Assembly (NCBI RefSeq): GCF_000585995.1
Contig: NZ_CP007410.1
Location: forward strand, 3,623,430-3,687,429
Direction: 5' to 3'
DNA length: 64,000 bases
Source: Pseudomonas brassicacearum
GTDB lineage: Bacteria; Pseudomonadota; Gammaproteobacteria; Pseudomonadales; Pseudomonadaceae
The first letter of the stretch is position 1. Every line of letters starts with the position of its first letter. Below the pieces are notes generated by a model that saw only the letters and a list, made by a program, of their open reading frames with translations, did no database searches and was not told the origin of the DNA. Below are positions 49,501 through 62,700 of the stretch, in pieces. Position numbers and translations under genes: made by a program.

Positions 49501-52500
49501 GGGCCAATCGGACAGCAAGCGGTTAGTCGCTTACCTGTGCGGTGAGCCGGTACCGGCCGAGCAACTGCGCGCCGCGTTGCTGGAGTCCCTGCCCGAGTAC
49601 ATGGTACCCAGTGCCTTCGTGCATCTGGACACCCTGCCCCTCACCGCCAACGGCAAGCTTGACCGCCGTGCCTTGCCCTCGCCGGGCCAGGACGCCTTCG
49701 CCAGCCGGGTCTATGAGGCACCGCGTGGCGAGGTCGAACAGATCGTCGCCAACGTCTGGCAAGATTTGCTGGGCATCGAACAGGTCAGTCGTCACGACCG
49801 CTTCTTCGAAATCGGCGGGCATTCGCTGATGGCCGTGAGTCTGATCGACCGCCTGCGCCAGTACGGCCTGAACGCCACGGTGCGGACCGTGTTCACGGCA
49901 CCCAGCCTGCGGGAAATGGCCGAGGTCCTGAGCCGCAATCACGAGGCACTGTTCCAGGCACCGGCCAACGACATTCCGCCTGGCTGCACAGCCCTGACCC
50001 CGGACATGTTGCCCCTGGTGGAACTGACCCCGGCCCAACTCGACCAGATTGTCGCCGCCGTTCCAGGGGGCGCCGGGAACATCCAGGACATCTACCCGCT
50101 GGCCCCGCTGCAGCAAGGCATTCTGTTCCATCACTTGCTCGGACAGGAAGGCGACGCCTATCTGGTGCGCTCGGTCATCGAGTTCGATGACCGTCAGCGC
50201 CTCGACGCCTTTCTCGCGGCCCTGCAGGTAGTGATCGATCGCCATGACATCCGGCGCACCGCCGTGCATTGGGTCGGCCAGCCACAAGCCGTTCAGGTGG
50301 TGCAGCGCCAGGCGTTACTGCCGGTAGATCACATCACCCTGGTTGCCGATGAAGACGCACGCGCTCAACTGGAGCGTCTGAGCGACCCACGGCACATGCG
50401 CCTGGACTTGCAACAGGCACCGCTGACGCGCGCCTGCGTCGCCCGTGATCCAAACTCCGGACGCTGGTTGCTGGCCCTGCTGGATCACCACATGATCAGC
50501 GACCACGTGTCCCAGGGGCTGGTGCTCGAAGAAATCCAGGCCCTGCTGCAGAACCAGGGCGCCAGCCTGCCGGCCCCGATGCCTTATCGGGAGTTTGTCG
50601 CGCAAATCCTTGCGACACCGCCTCACGCTCACCAAGACTATTTCAACCGTCGCCTGAGCGGTGTCGAGGAGCCCACCGCGCCGTTCGGCGTGCTGGATGT
50701 CCAGGGCGACGGTGCCCACGTGATGGAAGCCAACGTGCGCCTCGACCCAGCCCTGAGCCAGCGGATCCGCGCGCAATCGCGCACCGCCGGGGTGACACCG
50801 GCCGTACTGTTTCATATCGCTTGGGCCCAGGTTCTTGGACGCTGCACCGACCGTGACGACGTGGTGTTCGGCACCGTGGTCGCAGGCCGCCTGCAAGGCT
50901 CGTTGGGGGCTGATCGAGCCCTTGGCGTATTCATCAACACGTTGCCGGTGCGGGTCCAGTTGGTCGGGGTCGGCGTTGGTACCTTGGTGGACGAAACCTA
51001 TCGCGACCTCAGCGAACTGCTGGCCCATGAACAGGCATCCCTGGCCCTGGCGCAACGTTGCAGCAGCGTGGGCCCAGGTCTGCCGCTGTTCACCACCCTG
51101 CTCAATTTCCGCCATCAGACCGAGGGCGGCTCACTGGCCAACGAAGAGCAGATCCTGGCCTGGGACGGTGTAAGGTTCCTGAGCAACGAAGCCCGCACCA
51201 ACTATCCGATTGAAGTGGCGGTGGCGGATGAGGGAGAAGATTTCTCCCTGACAGCCCAATCCATCAGGGGCATCGATCCACAACGCATCGCCGCGTATCT
51301 CGGCCAAGCCGTGGAGACGTTGGTCGAAGCCTTGGAACAAGCCCCCGAACGCCTCGCCAGCAGCCTCGACGTGCTCCCCGAAACCGAGCGGCAATTGCTG
51401 CTGAATGACTTCAACCACACCGCCACGGATTTCGGCTCCGCGCAGCCCATCCATACCCTGTTTGAAACCCAGGTCCAGGCCAACCCCGAAGAGGTGGCCC
51501 TGGTCTGCGAAAGCCAACAACTGACTTACCGCCAGCTCAATCGCCGCGCCAACCATCTAGCCCGGCAGTTGCTCGAACTGGGCATCGAGCCCGATCAGCG
51601 CGTGGCGATCTGTGCCGAACGCAGCCTGGACATGATCGTTGGCCTGCTGGGCGTGCTCAAGGCTGGCGCGGCTTATATGCCCATCGACCCGGCCCATCCG
51701 GCCGAGCGCATGGCGTTCATGCTGCAAGACAGTCAACCTCGGGCACTGTTGACCCAGTCGGCGCTCACCTTGCCGTCCGGGGATCTGCCGGTGTTCTTGC
51801 TCGACACAAGCGATTCGCTGCGAGCGGCGGACGACGCGGCGTTCGATGTCAACCCGCAGGTACCCGGCCTGACTGCCGAGCACCTGGCCTATGTGATCTA
51901 CACCTCCGGCTCCACCGGGCAGTCCAAGGGCGTGATGGTCGAGCACCGTTCGGTGTTCAACTTCTGGCAAGTGCTGACCCGCACCACCCACCAGCATTGC
52001 CCAGCTCCAGCCACCGTGGCGCTGAATGCCGGGTTCTTCTTCGACATGTCGATCAAAGGCATCTCGCAGCTGTTCTCCGGCCATCGACTGGTGATCATCC
52101 CGCAACTGATCCGCGCCAGCGGCCACGAGTTGCTGGACTTCCTCGAACAACATCAGGTGCATGCCTTCGACTCCACGCCGTCGCAGCTCGATACCCTGCT
52201 CGCCGCCGGCCTGCTGGAACGCCAGAGCTACCAGCCCGTCAGCGTGCTGCTCGGCGGCGAGGCGATCAACGCCGCGACCTGGGAGAAACTGCGCAACTGC
52301 CCAAGCATCCGTTTCTACAACATGTACGGCCCCACCGAGTGCACGGTGGACGCCACCATCGACTTGATCCGTGACCTGGGCGAACGTCCGAGCATTGGTC
52401 GGCCGATTGCCAACGTCCAGGTCCACGTGCTTGACGCCCGTGGCGAACCGACACCGTTGGGCGTGGCCGGCGAACTGCACATCGGCGGTGCCGGCGTGGC

Positions 52501-55500
52501 CCGGGGTTACCTGAACCGACCGGAGCTGAGCGCCGAGCGCTTCATCGCTGACCCGTTCAGCCGCGAACCGAACGCACGCCTGTACAAGACCGGTGACCTC
52601 GGCCGCTGGCTGGCCGACGGTACGCTGGAATATCTGGGCCGCAATGACTTCCAGGTGAAGATCCGTGGCTTCCGTATCGAACTGGGCGAGATTGAAACCG
52701 TGTTGCTGGGCTGTGTCGGTGTCACTGACGCCGTTGTGATTGCCCGGGAGGACAACCGGTTGGTGGCGTACCTGTGTGGCGAGCCGGTCCCGGCCGAACA
52801 ACTGCGTAGCGCCTTGCTCAAGCATTTGCCCGAGTACATGGTGCCCAGCGCCTTCGTGCACTTGGACGCCCTGCCCCTCACCGCCAACGGCAAGCTCGAC
52901 CGCCGCGCCCTACCGGCGCCCGGTCAGGAATCCCTGGCGAGCAAAGCTTACGAAGCCCCTCAGGGCAACACTGAAATCGCCATCGGCGCGATCTGGCAAA
53001 CCCTGCTCGGCCTGGATCAGGTCGGTCGCCACGACGGTTTCCTTGAACTCGGCGGCCATTCGCTGCTGACCGTGCAATTGCAAGCCCACCTGCATCAGGA
53101 CCTCGGGGTCGAGATCGACCTGCGTACGCTGTTTGGCCTGGGTTCGCTGCATGCGCTGGCCGAGTGTGTCGATCAAGCGGCCCTGTCCCGTGTCCAGCCA
53201 ATCAGCGTGGTCCCCCGCGATCGGCCGTTGCCGCTGTCCCTGGCCCAGCGACGCTTGTGGTTCCTCGATCAACTGGACCACGCCGCCAGCGTCGCCTATC
53301 ACATGCCCGCCGCGTTGCACCTGCGCGGCAGCCTGGATCGAAACGCCCTGCTGCGCGCCCTGGATCGCATCGTCGCCCGCCACGAAAGCCTGCGCACCAC
53401 CTTCGAACGCGGTGACGGCGAGGTCCATCAACGGTTCGCCGCCGCCGACATCGGCTTTGCCCTGAAGGAGCACGACCTGCAAAGCCTGGACGCCGATGCC
53501 CGGCGACAGGCCGTCGAGCAACTGACCCAGGTCGAAACCCGAGAGGCCTTCGACCTGAGCCAGGGGCCAATGATTCGCGGGCGCCTGCTGCGCCTGGCCG
53601 AAGACGAACACATCCTGTTGGTCACCCAGCACCACATCGTCTCGGACGGTTGGTCGGTGGCCGTGCTGATCGGTGAATTCAACACCCTCTACGCCGCTTT
53701 CAGCCAAGGCCTCGACGACCCGCTGCCCCCCCTGGCCCTGCAATATGCCGACTACGCCGCCTGGCAACAGCAACACCTGCAAGGCGAACGCTTGCAGGCC
53801 CAGACCCGTTTTTGGCAAGACCACCTCAGCGGCGCCCCCGCGCTGCTGGAACTGCCCAGCGACCACAGCCGGCCGCCGGTGCAGAGCTATCGCGGCGCTA
53901 CCGTGGCCCTGGAACTCCCGGCACCACTGAGCGCCCGACTGCGCCGCTTCAGCCAGCAACAAGGCCTGACCCCGTTCATGACGCTGCTGGGCGCCTGGTC
54001 GATCCTGCTCTCGCGCCTGAGCAATCAGCCTGAAGTGGTGATCGGCACGCCCGTGGCCAACCGTCCGCGCAATGAAACCGAAGCGTTGATCGGCTTCTTC
54101 GTCAACACCCTGGCCCTGCGCATCGACGTCCAGGCCCACAGCCGCGTCGACCAGTTGCTGGCCCAAATCAAGGCCACCACCCTCGACGCCTACAGTCATC
54201 AGGACTTGCCGTTCGAACAAGTCGTCGAAGCCCTGCAACCGGCACGCAGTCTCGGCCACAGCCCGTTGTTCCAGGCCACGCTGGTGCTGGGCAATACGCC
54301 GCGCGATCAAGTCCTGGCACTGCCGGGACTGAACCTGACGCCGCTGACCCAGGCCGCCAGCACCAGCCATTTCGATGTGAGCCTGTCGCTCAACGACAAC
54401 GGCGAGACCTTCAGCGGCCAGTTCCAGTACGCCACTGATCTGTTCGACGAAGCCACTGTCGTTGGCTGGAGTCGACACTTCCTGCACCTGCTTGATGCCC
54501 TGCTCGACGACGTCACACAACCGCTGACGAGCCTGCCATTGCTGGATCCGCAGCAACGCCAGCAACTGCTGGTCGAGTTCAACCCTGCCACGGCCGTCCT
54601 GGACGAAAGCCCGGGGCGTTTCCCTCATGCCGTATTCGAGGCCCAAACGACGCGCACCCCGGATGCCGTGGCGCTGGTGTGCGCCGGGCAAGTGCTCAGT
54701 TACGCCGAACTCAATGCCCAGGCCAACCGCATCGCCCACCGCCTGATAGCGCTGGGCGTGCAGCCTGACGACACTGTCGGACTCTTCTCTCGCCGCAGCG
54801 CGGAGATGGTGATTGGCTTGCTGGGCATCATGAAAGCCGGCGCGGCCTATGTGCCGCTCGATCCGCAATACCCGGCGGAACGCCTGGCCCACATGCTGGC
54901 CGATAGCGCGCCACGGGTACTGGTTCGTCAACAAGCGCTGGATGAGCTGCCGATGCCAGAAGGCCTGGCGACGCTCGAACTGGGTTGCCCATCGCTGCTG
55001 CAAGCCCCTGACCACAACCCCCGGGTGACGGACCTGAATTTCGGCCACCTGGCCTACGTGATCTACACCTCGGGCTCCACCGGCTTGCCCAAAGGGGTGA
55101 TGGTCGAGCATCGCGGTTTGCGTAACTTGCTGGACTGGTTCATCGAGGACCTGGCGTTCGATGCCGATGACGCGGTGCTGCTGGCGTCCTCCTACAACTT
55201 CGACCTGACCCAGAAAAACATCCTGGCGCCGCTGATGGTCGGCGCCCAATTGCACCTGGCCGAAGAACCCTTCAGCCCGGGCGCCATCGTCGCGCAGATC
55301 GCCAAGGCCGGCATTACCCACACCAACCTGTCGCCCAGTGCCTTCCACACCCTGGTGATTGCCGATCGGCACCAAGCCTTGTCCGGCCTGAAAAGGGTGG
55401 TATTGGGCGGTGAGCCCATTCCCGTCGCCATGCTGGAAAAACTGGCAGTGCCACGGCCAACGGTGGTGAACGGCTACGGGCCGACCGAGTGCAGCGGCGT

Positions 55501-58500
55501 CGTCGGCTGGCACCGGGTGAACAGCGACCTCTCGACCTATCGGGACCAGTCGATCCCCATCGGCAAACCGATCCGCAACATGCAAATGCACGTACTGGAC
55601 AGCCACGGGCAACTGCTGCCGGTGGGCGTGCGCGGCGAGGTCCATATCGGCGGTGTCGGTGTGGCTCGCGGCTACCTGAACCGGCCGGAACTCAGCGCCG
55701 AACGCTTCATCGCTGACCCGTTCTCCAGCACGGCCAATGCGCGCCTGTACAAAACCGGTGACATCGGTCGCTGGTTACCCAACGGCACGCTGGAATACCT
55801 GGGACGCAATGACGATCAGGTGAAAATCCGCGGCCTGCGCGTCGAACTGGGGGAAATCGAAGCCGCCCTCGCCGCCCTTCCGGGTGTGCGAGAAGCGGTG
55901 GTCGTTGCCCGCGATCACCAGGCAGACGAGACCTACAGCAAACGCCTGGTCGCCTATCTGTGCGGCGTGCCGGCCGCGGCCGAACAATTGCGTGCCGAAC
56001 TGTTGAAACGCCTGCCCGACTACATGGTTCCCAGCGCCTTTGTGGTACTGGAGGCATTCCCGCTGACGCCCAACGGCAAACTCGACCGCCGCGCCCTGCC
56101 CGAACCGGGCCAGGACGCCTACGCCAGCCGGGCCTATGAAGCACCGCAAGGTCCGGTGGAACTGGCGATTGCCGGCATCTGGCAACAATTGCTGGGGCTC
56201 GAACGTGTCGGTCGTCATGACGGTTTCTTCGAGCTCGGCGGCCACTCACTGCTGGCGGTCAGCCTGATCGAACGCCTGCGCGAACAAGGCCTGAACGCCG
56301 ACGTGCGCAGCGTCTTCAGCGCGCCAAGCCTGCGGGAGCTGGCCCAGGCCGTGGCAAACACCCAGGAGCAGACCTTCCAGGCACCGGCCAATCTCATCCC
56401 GGCCGCTTGTACCGCCCTGACCCCGGAGATGTTGCCGCTGGTGACACTGACCCCGGCCCAGCTCGAACGCATCGTCGCTGCCGTCCCCGGTGGAGCGGCG
56501 AATATCCAGGACATTTACCCTCTGGCGCCCTTGCAGGAAGGCATCCTCTTCCACCACTTGCTGGGACATGAAGGTGACGCCTACCTGATGCGCTCGATGC
56601 TCGACTTCGATAACCGCCAGTGCCTCGATGCCTTCATCGCCGCCGTGCAGGCAGTGATCGATCGCCACGACATACTGCGCACCGCCGTGCATTGGGACGG
56701 TTTGCCCCAAGCGGTACAAGTGGTGCAACGCCAGGCCCGGCTGACAGTGCACAGCATCACCCTCGATCCCCACAAGGACCCGATCAGCCAGCTTGAAACC
56801 CTGAGCGATCCCCGGCAACTGCGCCTGGACCTGCGCGAGGCCCCATTGATGCGTGCCTGCATTGCCCAGGACCCGCATTCCGAACGTTGGATGCTGGCGC
56901 TGCTCAACCACCACATGGCCAGCGACCACGTGACCCTGGAAATCGTCCTCGAAGAAATCCACGCCATCCTGCATGGACAAGGCGACAGCCTGGCGAGGCC
57001 GCAACCCTATCGCGACTTCATCGCCCAGACCCAGGCCATCCCGACGCAGGTCCACGAAGACTATTTCCGCCGGCGACTGGCTGATGTCGATACCCCCACC
57101 GCGCCTTTCGATCTGCTGGAGGTGCAAGGCGATGGCAATCACATCGAAGAAGCCAGTGTGCGCCTGAGCGTCGAACTCAACCTGCGCATCCGGGCCCAGG
57201 CCCGGGAACGCGGCATCACCCCAGCCGTGCTGTTCCATGTTGCCTGGGGGCAGGTGCTCGCCCGTTGCACCGGTCGTGATGACGTGGTGTTCGGCACCGT
57301 GGTTGCCGGTCGCCTGCAAGGTTCTGCCGGCGCCGAGCGTGCCCTCGGGGTGTTCATCAACACCCTGCCCGTGCGGTTGCGACTGGCCGAAGACGGCGCC
57401 AACGCCCAGGTGATGGCGACCCACCGCGACCTCAGTGAACTGCTGGCCCACGAACAGGCATCCCTGGCCCTGGCCCAGCGCTGCAGCGGTGTGCCCAACG
57501 CACTGCCGCTGTTCACCAGCCTGCTCAATTATCGGCACCAGCGCGGTGACAACCCGCTGCATTGGCCAGGCATGCGGATCCTGGGCAGCGCCGAGCGGAG
57601 CAACTACCCGCTGACCCTGTCGGTCAACGATTACGGCGATGCCTTGGGCCTGGCGGTGCAAAGCGTGCGGGCGGTGGATCCGCAACGCATCTGCGCGCTG
57701 ATGCAACGCGCCCTGGAACAATTGACCCAGGCCTTGATGTACACGCCACAGATTCCGCTCACGCAACTGGACGTGCTGCCCACCGAGGAGCGCACCCTGC
57801 TGCTGGAAACCTTCAACCAGAACGAGGCGGACTACCCGACGCAGCGGTGCATTCAACAGCTGTTCGAAGAGCAGGTGCACCGCACGCCGGACGCCTGTGC
57901 ACTGGTCGACAGCCAGCATCGCCTCAGTTATGCCGAGCTCAACGCCCAGGCCAACCGTCTGGCCCACCAGTTGATCGCGGCGGGGGTCCAGCCGGGAGAT
58001 CTGGTGGCGATCTGCGTCGAACGCGGCGTCGCGATGATCAGTGGCTTGCTGGGCATTCTCAAGGCCGGTGGCGCCTATGTGCCGCTGGATCCGAGCTACC
58101 CGGCCGAGCGCCTGGCCTCGATTGTCGAGGATGCCCGGCCGCGTCTGTTGCTGGCCGATCCGGTCGGTCGCGCGGCCATCGGCACGCTGCAGGAAGGCAC
58201 TCGCTACCTGGCCATCGAACAGGCGCTGGCGACGCCGTCGAACAGCCGCGACCCACACCTGGATAGCACCGGCCTGACCCCGACGCATCTGGCCTATGTG
58301 ATTTACACCTCCGGCTCTACCGGCAAACCCAAGGGTGTGATGATCGAACACCACAACCTGGTGGCTTCGACGCTGGCCCGTGGCGCGGTGTATGGGCCGG
58401 CGACCGGCAAGCGTTTCCTGCTGCTGTCATCGATAGCCTTCGACAGCTCCGTGGCCGGAATCTTCGGCACCCTGGTCAGTGGCGGCGCCCTGTGCATCCC

Positions 58501-59716
58501 GGATGCCGAGACTGCCCGGGACCCTGAAGCCATTGCCCGCTTCATCGGCGAACAGGCCATCACTTCATTGCTGTGCGTACCCTCCCTGGGACGCCTGGTG
58601 CTGGCCAGCCTTGCCGCTGGCGAGGGTCATGGCGCGCTGCAAGAGATGATCGTGGCCGGTGAAACCTGCCCCGCACAGCTGGTGCAGGAATGTGCCGGGC
58701 TTGAACCTGCGATCACCTTGTACAACGAGTACGGTCCCACCGAAGCCACCGTCTGGGCCACGGTGCATCGCTGCACTGTTGAGGACCAGGGCACGGTGCC
58801 GATCGGTCGAGGGATTCCCAACAGCCGCCTGTACGTGCTCGACGAACAGCGCCAGCCGACACCGCTCGGCGTACCGGGCGAGCTGTACGTGGGCGGTGCG
58901 GGGGTTGCCCGTGGCTACCTGGACCGGGCGCAACTGAACGCCGAACACTTCCTTGCCGACCCGTTCGCGGCAAGCGACGAAGCGCGGATGTACCGCACCG
59001 GCGATCTGGTGCGCAGGCGCGCCGATGGGGTGCTCGAGTTCCTCGGGCGCAACGACCAGCAAGTCAAGATCCGCGGTTTCCGTATCGAACCCGGTGAGAT
59101 CGAAGCCTTGATGCTGACCCTGCCGGGCGTGCGCGAGGCGGCGGTCATCACTCGCGAGGACACACCGGGGGCCGTGCGCCTGGTGGCTTACCTGAGTGTC
59201 GAACCGCACCTGGCCGGCCGTAACGCCAGCAGCACGCTGCGCCCTTACCTGGTCTCGCAGTTGCCGGACTACATGGTTCCAGCGGCGTTCGTGGTGCTCG
59301 AGCAATTACCGTTGAGCCCCAACGGCAAGCTGGATCGCCGCGCCCTGCCCGCGCCTCGCAGCGAAGACTTCGCCTATCGCCAATACGAAGCACCCAACGG
59401 CGAAACCGAAGCCCTGCTGGCGCAGATCTGGGCCGACTTGCTGGGCCTGGAACGGATCGGCCGTCACGACGACTTCTTCGAACTCGGCGGCCATTCGCTG
59501 CTGGCGGTGCAAGTCACGCTCCGGGCGCGCGAAACCTTCGGCGTCGAAGTGCCGCTCAGGGGGTTGTTCGAACACCCGTCGCTGGGAGCCCTGGCCGACC
59601 TGATCACCACCCTGCAGCTGGCGCAATACGAGTCGGATGAGCTGCTGGACCTGCAACAAGAAATGGCTTCGCTGTCTGAAAGCGAACTGCTCGCTATCGT
59701 CTCCAAGGATGCTTAA
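43550..59716 (+). CDS. Five-module mycin NRPS (syringomycin/cormycin-like), residues 1-5
   Basis: 5,388 residues. Starter C (about 15-440, HHLVTDG), then A-T modules with carrier serines near 1025, 2085, 3165, 4225 and 5310. The C domains before modules 2 and 4 are LCL type (HHIVSDGWS). Those before modules 3 and 5 are dual E/C ([22 protein letters not shown]), so residues 2 and 4 should be D. Codes: DVWHLSLID (Ser), DFWNIGMVH (Thr), DMKDLGMVD (closest to Glu/Gln-type codes, uncertain), DLKNVGGGV (Hse-like), DSALIAEVW (His). The L-D-L-D-L pattern with Ser1, Hse4 and His5 matches cormycin as I recall it, but positions 2 and 3 differ. It ends without TE in a tail [14 protein letters not shown] that probably docks with the next protein. 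The ATG has AGGTG 8 bases upstream. Confidence 0.95.
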   Translation: MDSSIAKLPVQDSASHELASVQQGIWLDQLAHPDLPYYNIGMSLEIMGEIDIPLFEKAIELVANRHDTLRLSFSHEGGMGRQRVLPEVKVNLEVVEFSEADAEAGLAMDYLRNAFRQPFESLTGQLWEARMVRCGPHRHYWLNRYHHLVTDGIGVALIGHAVGAAYNALLAGNDEVAQGHSYLSFLEDDRAYLQSSRYERDRAFWQETYAQLPPSLLQRRADFKTGQANELAPSAQVQAMLPRALYNALTQFASERSLSVAHVLISVVATYFCRTVGVDEIVVGMPVHNRTTARAKETAGMFSSVSPIRLPVDPQASLLELMHTAGGQLRRCYRHQRFPIAELNRTLRLAQTGRRQLFDVSLSFESLDGDDQFGGTSSRVITMDNGYEQTPMAIFVRDYHPFEDVHLDFNFNTAYFSLEEARYLQQRMLAMLEAVLERYDTPVGDFPLMSQAERQRLQVEFNATAREYPRDVLIHTLFEQQAEQRPDACAVRDDSGPLLSYAQLNRQANQLAHRLIELGVKPDARVAVSLKRGPEMVVALLGILKAGAAYVPIDPDLPSARQAFMLDDSAPQVVLSSHGLLDALPPLTMPLLTLDDDEDHAQLTTQPAHNPDPQALGLTPRHLAYVLYTSGSTGTPKGVMNEHLGVVNRLLWARDEYSVDASDRVLQKTPFGFDVSVWEFFLPLLAGGELVMARPGGHQEPDYLARLMRQAGITMLHFVPSMLDVFLEHHDSQGFPDLRRVLCSGEALPRSLQRRFEQQLAGIELHNLYGPTEAAIDVTAWQCRPGDPGESVPIGRPIANTQMHVLDGRGEPQPLGVAGEIHIGGIGVARGYLNQPELSAERFIADPFSREPNARLYKTGDLGRWLANGALEYLGRNDFQVKIRGLRIEIGEVEAALALCPGVREVVVIAREDNPGQPDSKRLVAYVCGEPVPAEQLRGALLKHLPEYMVPSAFVHLDTLPLTANGKLDRRALPAPGQESLASKTYEAPRGDTEIAIAAIWQALLGLDQVGRHDSFLELGGHSLLTVQMQARLHQDLGVEIDLRTLFAQTSLSELAQRVEQASQSQLQPIAVIARDQPLPLSLAQQRLWFLDQLDHAASVAYHMPAALHLRGSLDRNALQQALDRIVARHESLRTTFEQRDGEVHQRFAVTDSGFALVEHDLQALAPAARQQAVEQLTQAEAREAFDLSQGPLIRGRLLRLAEDEHILLVTQHHIVSDGWSVAVLIGEFNTLYAAFSQGLDDPLPALALQYADYAAWQQQHLQGERLQAQARFWKDHLAGAPALLELPSDHSRPQVQSYRGAAVALELSTALSARLRGFSQQQGLTPFMTLLGAWSILLSRLSNQPEVVVGTPVANRPRRETEALIGFFVNTLALRIDVQAHSRLDQFLAQIKATTLDAYSHQDLPFEQVVEALQPERSLSHSPLFQAMLVLGNTPHDQALALPGLDLSLLPQAIDTTQFDVSLSLNDNGDTISGRFEYASDLFDRSTVERFAQHFQTLLEAMVEDAEQPVLGLPLLSPAQRQASPAAQPPKAVFDPQWLIHQRFEQLAAAQPQAIALVFGELELTYQALNRRANHIARALLAQGVRPDDRVAILAQRGVEMVCAVLAVLKAGAAYVPLDPAYPTERLGYLLSDSRPVALLAQPACLEVLPEHAVPVVHLEDYLAIDDQSLDYNLEASALGLTPRHLAYVIYTSGSTGLPKGVLVEHGNVARLFDATADLFDFDNNDVWTLFHSFAFDFSVWEIWGALSYGGKLVIVPSDVARSPDEFYALVCQQQVTVLNQTPSAFRQLSEARERSDQEHALREVIFGGEALDFRSLRPWTARTALSRTRLVNMYGITEITVHATYYPISQAEIDSGAPSLIGPPLPDLCLRILDAYQQPVPVGVNGEIYIGGAGVARHYLNRDALNAERFISDPFAVEPGARLYRTGDIARYRADGGVVYVGRNDSQIKIRGFRIELGEIETILAAVAGVREVVVVPLESQPGQSDSKRLVAYLCGEPVPAEQLRAALLESLPEYMVPSAFVHLDTLPLTANGKLDRRALPSPGQDAFASRVYEAPRGEVEQIVANVWQDLLGIEQVSRHDRFFEIGGHSLMAVSLIDRLRQYGLNATVRTVFTAPSLREMAEVLSRNHEALFQAPANDIPPGCTALTPDMLPLVELTPAQLDQIVAAVPGGAGNIQDIYPLAPLQQGILFHHLLGQEGDAYLVRSVIEFDDRQRLDAFLAALQVVIDRHDIRRTAVHWVGQPQAVQVVQRQALLPVDHITLVADEDARAQLERLSDPRHMRLDLQQAPLTRACVARDPNSGRWLLALLDHHMISDHVSQGLVLEEIQALLQNQGASLPAPMPYREFVAQILATPPHAHQDYFNRRLSGVEEPTAPFGVLDVQGDGAHVMEANVRLDPALSQRIRAQSRTAGVTPAVLFHIAWAQVLGRCTDRDDVVFGTVVAGRLQGSLGADRALGVFINTLPVRVQLVGVGVGTLVDETYRDLSELLAHEQASLALAQRCSSVGPGLPLFTTLLNFRHQTEGGSLANEEQILAWDGVRFLSNEARTNYPIEVAVADEGEDFSLTAQSIRGIDPQRIAAYLGQAVETLVEALEQAPERLASSLDVLPETERQLLLNDFNHTATDFGSAQPIHTLFETQVQANPEEVALVCESQQLTYRQLNRRANHLARQLLELGIEPDQRVAICAERSLDMIVGLLGVLKAGAAYMPIDPAHPAERMAFMLQDSQPRALLTQSALTLPSGDLPVFLLDTSDSLRAADDAAFDVNPQVPGLTAEHLAYVIYTSGSTGQSKGVMVEHRSVFNFWQVLTRTTHQHCPAPATVALNAGFFFDMSIKGISQLFSGHRLVIIPQLIRASGHELLDFLEQHQVHAFDSTPSQLDTLLAAGLLERQSYQPVSVLLGGEAINAATWEKLRNCPSIRFYNMYGPTECTVDATIDLIRDLGERPSIGRPIANVQVHVLDARGEPTPLGVAGELHIGGAGVARGYLNRPELSAERFIADPFSREPNARLYKTGDLGRWLADGTLEYLGRNDFQVKIRGFRIELGEIETVLLGCVGVTDAVVIAREDNRLVAYLCGEPVPAEQLRSALLKHLPEYMVPSAFVHLDALPLTANGKLDRRALPAPGQESLASKAYEAPQGNTEIAIGAIWQTLLGLDQVGRHDGFLELGGHSLLTVQLQAHLHQDLGVEIDLRTLFGLGSLHALAECVDQAALSRVQPISVVPRDRPLPLSLAQRRLWFLDQLDHAASVAYHMPAALHLRGSLDRNALLRALDRIVARHESLRTTFERGDGEVHQRFAAADIGFALKEHDLQSLDADARRQAVEQLTQVETREAFDLSQGPMIRGRLLRLAEDEHILLVTQHHIVSDGWSVAVLIGEFNTLYAAFSQGLDDPLPPLALQYADYAAWQQQHLQGERLQAQTRFWQDHLSGAPALLELPSDHSRPPVQSYRGATVALELPAPLSARLRRFSQQQGLTPFMTLLGAWSILLSRLSNQPEVVIGTPVANRPRNETEALIGFFVNTLALRIDVQAHSRVDQLLAQIKATTLDAYSHQDLPFEQVVEALQPARSLGHSPLFQATLVLGNTPRDQVLALPGLNLTPLTQAASTSHFDVSLSLNDNGETFSGQFQYATDLFDEATVVGWSRHFLHLLDALLDDVTQPLTSLPLLDPQQRQQLLVEFNPATAVLDESPGRFPHAVFEAQTTRTPDAVALVCAGQVLSYAELNAQANRIAHRLIALGVQPDDTVGLFSRRSAEMVIGLLGIMKAGAAYVPLDPQYPAERLAHMLADSAPRVLVRQQALDELPMPEGLATLELGCPSLLQAPDHNPRVTDLNFGHLAYVIYTSGSTGLPKGVMVEHRGLRNLLDWFIEDLAFDADDAVLLASSYNFDLTQKNILAPLMVGAQLHLAEEPFSPGAIVAQIAKAGITHTNLSPSAFHTLVIADRHQALSGLKRVVLGGEPIPVAMLEKLAVPRPTVVNGYGPTECSGVVGWHRVNSDLSTYRDQSIPIGKPIRNMQMHVLDSHGQLLPVGVRGEVHIGGVGVARGYLNRPELSAERFIADPFSSTANARLYKTGDIGRWLPNGTLEYLGRNDDQVKIRGLRVELGEIEAALAALPGVREAVVVARDHQADETYSKRLVAYLCGVPAAAEQLRAELLKRLPDYMVPSAFVVLEAFPLTPNGKLDRRALPEPGQDAYASRAYEAPQGPVELAIAGIWQQLLGLERVGRHDGFFELGGHSLLAVSLIERLREQGLNADVRSVFSAPSLRELAQAVANTQEQTFQAPANLIPAACTALTPEMLPLVTLTPAQLERIVAAVPGGAANIQDIYPLAPLQEGILFHHLLGHEGDAYLMRSMLDFDNRQCLDAFIAAVQAVIDRHDILRTAVHWDGLPQAVQVVQRQARLTVHSITLDPHKDPISQLETLSDPRQLRLDLREAPLMRACIAQDPHSERWMLALLNHHMASDHVTLEIVLEEIHAILHGQGDSLARPQPYRDFIAQTQAIPTQVHEDYFRRRLADVDTPTAPFDLLEVQGDGNHIEEASVRLSVELNLRIRAQARERGITPAVLFHVAWGQVLARCTGRDDVVFGTVVAGRLQGSAGAERALGVFINTLPVRLRLAEDGANAQVMATHRDLSELLAHEQASLALAQRCSGVPNALPLFTSLLNYRHQRGDNPLHWPGMRILGSAERSNYPLTLSVNDYGDALGLAVQSVRAVDPQRICALMQRALEQLTQALMYTPQIPLTQLDVLPTEERTLLLETFNQNEADYPTQRCIQQLFEEQVHRTPDACALVDSQHRLSYAELNAQANRLAHQLIAAGVQPGDLVAICVERGVAMISGLLGILKAGGAYVPLDPSYPAERLASIVEDARPRLLLADPVGRAAIGTLQEGTRYLAIEQALATPSNSRDPHLDSTGLTPTHLAYVIYTSGSTGKPKGVMIEHHNLVASTLARGAVYGPATGKRFLLLSSIAFDSSVAGIFGTLVSGGALCIPDAETARDPEAIARFIGEQAITSLLCVPSLGRLVLASLAAGEGHGALQEMIVAGETCPAQLVQECAGLEPAITLYNEYGPTEATVWATVHRCTVEDQGTVPIGRGIPNSRLYVLDEQRQPTPLGVPGELYVGGAGVARGYLDRAQLNAEHFLADPFAASDEARMYRTGDLVRRRADGVLEFLGRNDQQVKIRGFRIEPGEIEALMLTLPGVREAAVITREDTPGAVRLVAYLSVEPHLAGRNASSTLRPYLVSQLPDYMVPAAFVVLEQLPLSPNGKLDRRALPAPRSEDFAYRQYEAPNGETEALLAQIWADLLGLERIGRHDDFFELGGHSLLAVQVTLRARETFGVEVPLRGLFEHPSLGALADLITTLQLAQYESDELLDLQQEMASLSESELLAIVSKDA

Positions 59717-62700
59717 TAAATTGAACGAACATAACGATAGTCTCGACCAGTTGAAACGCGCCGCCCTCCTGCGCCTGCTCAAGCAACGCGGCGCAACGCG
59801 GGTCATCGAAACAGCCCATGACGACATGATCAGCGTCGACCGCGAGGGACCATTGGCGCTGTCGTTCGCCCAGCAGCGCCTGTGGTTCCTCGACCAGTTG
59901 GACCCGACGGCCAGCGTCGCCTACCACATCCCCGCCTCATTGTTGCTGCGCGGCACCCTCGACCAGGCGGCCCTCAAGGCCGCGCTCGACCGGCTCGTGG
60001 CCCGGCACGAAAGCCTGCGCACCACCTTCCGCCGCGAAGGCGAACACCCGGTGCAAATCATCGCCCCGGCGGATTGCGGCTTCAGCCTGTTGGAACACGA
60101 CCTGCGCCACCTCTCCCGGGACCAGGCCGAGCAACAGGCGGCGCGCCTGACTGAAGACGAGGCCGTGCAGCCGTTCGACCTGCTGCACGGGCCGCTGATC
60201 CGCGGCAACCTGTTATGCCTGGCCGAGGATGAGCACATTCTGCTGATCACTCAGCACCACATCATCTCCGACGGTTGGTCCATCGGCATCCTGGTCAAGG
60301 AGTTCGCCGCGCTGTATCAGGCATTCAGCACCCAGCAGGCCGATCCCCTCCCGCCGCTGCCCCTGCAATACGCAGACTATGCGGCCTGGCAACGCCAGCA
60401 CCTGAATGGCGAGCGCCTGGCTCAGCAAGTGGAATTCTGGCGCAGCCACCTGGCCGGCGCCCCCGCCCTGCTCTCGCTGCCCACCGACCGGCCACGCCCG
60501 GCGGTACAGAGCTACCGCGGCGAAACCCTGAAGTTCGCGCTGCCCGCCGCGCTGTCCAGCGCCATCGCCCGGTTCGCCCAGTCCCAGGCCGCGACTCCAT
60601 TCATGACGTTGATGGCCGCCTGGGCGGTGTTGCTGGCCCGGATCAGCGGCCAGCAAGACGTGGTGATCGGCACCGTCGCCGCCAACCGCGACCGCCTGGA
60701 CGTGCAGTCGCTGATCGGTTTCTTCGTCAACACCCTGGCCCTGCGCATCCGCCTGGACGCCAACCCAACCCTCGAGCAGGTGCTGCAACAGGTCAAGCAC
60801 CTGATGCTGGAATCATCCAGCCGCCAGGACACGCCATTCGAACAGGTCGTCGAAGCCCTCAAGCCACCGCGCAGTGCCAGCTACAGCCCGATATTCCAGA
60901 CGATTCTCTACACCAATGCCGGAGACGGGGGCGGTTCGTTGCAACTGCCAGGGCTGGACCTGCAATTCCTGCCTTCGCGCAAAGGCAGTGCCCAGCACGA
61001 TCTGTCCCTGCACATCGACGAAGGCGGCCCCTGCCTGTCCTGCAGCCTGGCGTACTCCACCGCGCTGTTCGACGCCTGCACCGTCGAACGCCTGGCGGCG
61101 CGCTTCGAGCGTCTGCTGCATTGTTTCACCGAAGCACCACACACCCGTATTGGAGCGCTGGAACTGGACCCGGCCCTCGCACTGCCCGAAGTCGCTGCAT
61201 TGGCGCCTGTGCCGGAACAGCTGCCGTTGTCTTATCACCAGGAACGGCTGTGGTTCGTCGACACGTTTGAAACCGGGTATCTGTACGAAGCCAACCCGGT
61301 CTATCACAACATCGCGTTGCTGCTGGAGTTGACCGGCGAGATCAATCAACCGGCCCTGCAAACGGCCCTCGACGGATTGCTCGCCCGCCACGACATTCTT
61401 CGTTGCCGGGTGACCAGCGATGGCGCCCGCGCCTGGCAACGCTTCGACGGCCCGTCAAGCCTTGCCCTCGATCTGATACAGAGCGACCCGCACGATCTGG
61501 CGGCCCGGGCCCTGGCCGAAACACGTCGGCCCTTGACCATGGACGGCGGCAGCCTGGTGCGTGCAACCCTGGTCCGGGCGGATGACAACAACGCCGTCCT
61601 GGCCATTGCCGTGCACCATCTGCTAGCCGACCGCACCGCCATGGGATTGCTCAAGCGCGACCTCCTGGCCCTCTATGAAGCGGCCTGCGCCGAACGCCGC
61701 GCCGAGCTGCCCGCACTGCCTCTGGGCTACGGCGACTTTGCCGCCTGGCAACGCAACCTGCCGGCCGCCGTGCTGGAAAACCTGCGGGCCTACTGGGCCT
61801 ATCAATTGCGTGGCAAGCTGCAAGCCCTGGAACTGCCGCTGAATCGGCCACGGGCCGCGGTGCATGTGTTTGCCGAAGCCACCCACGGATTCAGCATCGA
61901 GCCGACACTGGTTCGGCGCCTTGAAGCCCTGTCCAAGGAAGTCGGTGTCAGCAGCGAGAGCCTGGCCCTGAGTGCCTTCACCGCACTGTTGCGCCGCTAC
62001 GCAGGGCACGACGAACTGGTGATCGGCACCACCGCGGCCTGTCGTGAACCGGCCCTGCACGACGTGATCGGACCGCTGGACAACCTGCTGGTGCTGCGCG
62101 AAACCTGCGACAACGCCACCACCCTGCAACAGCTTTGGGAACAGACCGCCAGCCACCTGGCCCAGGCACTGCGCCATCGGCACATGCAGTTCGACCAGTT
62201 GGTGCTCGCCCTCAATCCGGCCAAGGACATGAGCCGCACCGCGCTGTTCGACGTGCTGTTCAACTTCCAGCACGGCAGCGACACCCAGGCGCTGGTCGCC
62301 GGCCTGGCGGTCAGTACCCTGGAAACCAACCTGGGTTACGGCAAGAACGACCTGCACCTGCTGATCACCGCCGGCGAGTCACATTGGGCCGGGCACCTGG
62401 CGTACAACGCCGAGTTCTTCGACCGCGAATTTGTCCAGCAACTGATGCGTCATTACGTGCGCTTGCTGGAAGCCTTTGTCGATGATTTGCAGCAACGGGT
62501 CGACGACATCCCGTTGCTGGATTCGGCCGAGCGTCAGCGGCAGATCCTCGATTTCAACGACAGCGAAGCGGCCTGGCCCGACACCCTGACAGTGCATCAG
62601 ATTTTCGAAGAGCAGGTACGCCGGACTCCGGAGCGCATTGCCGTCAATCTGGGCCAGGAAAACCTGAGCTATCGACAGCTCAATGAACAAGCCAACCGAC

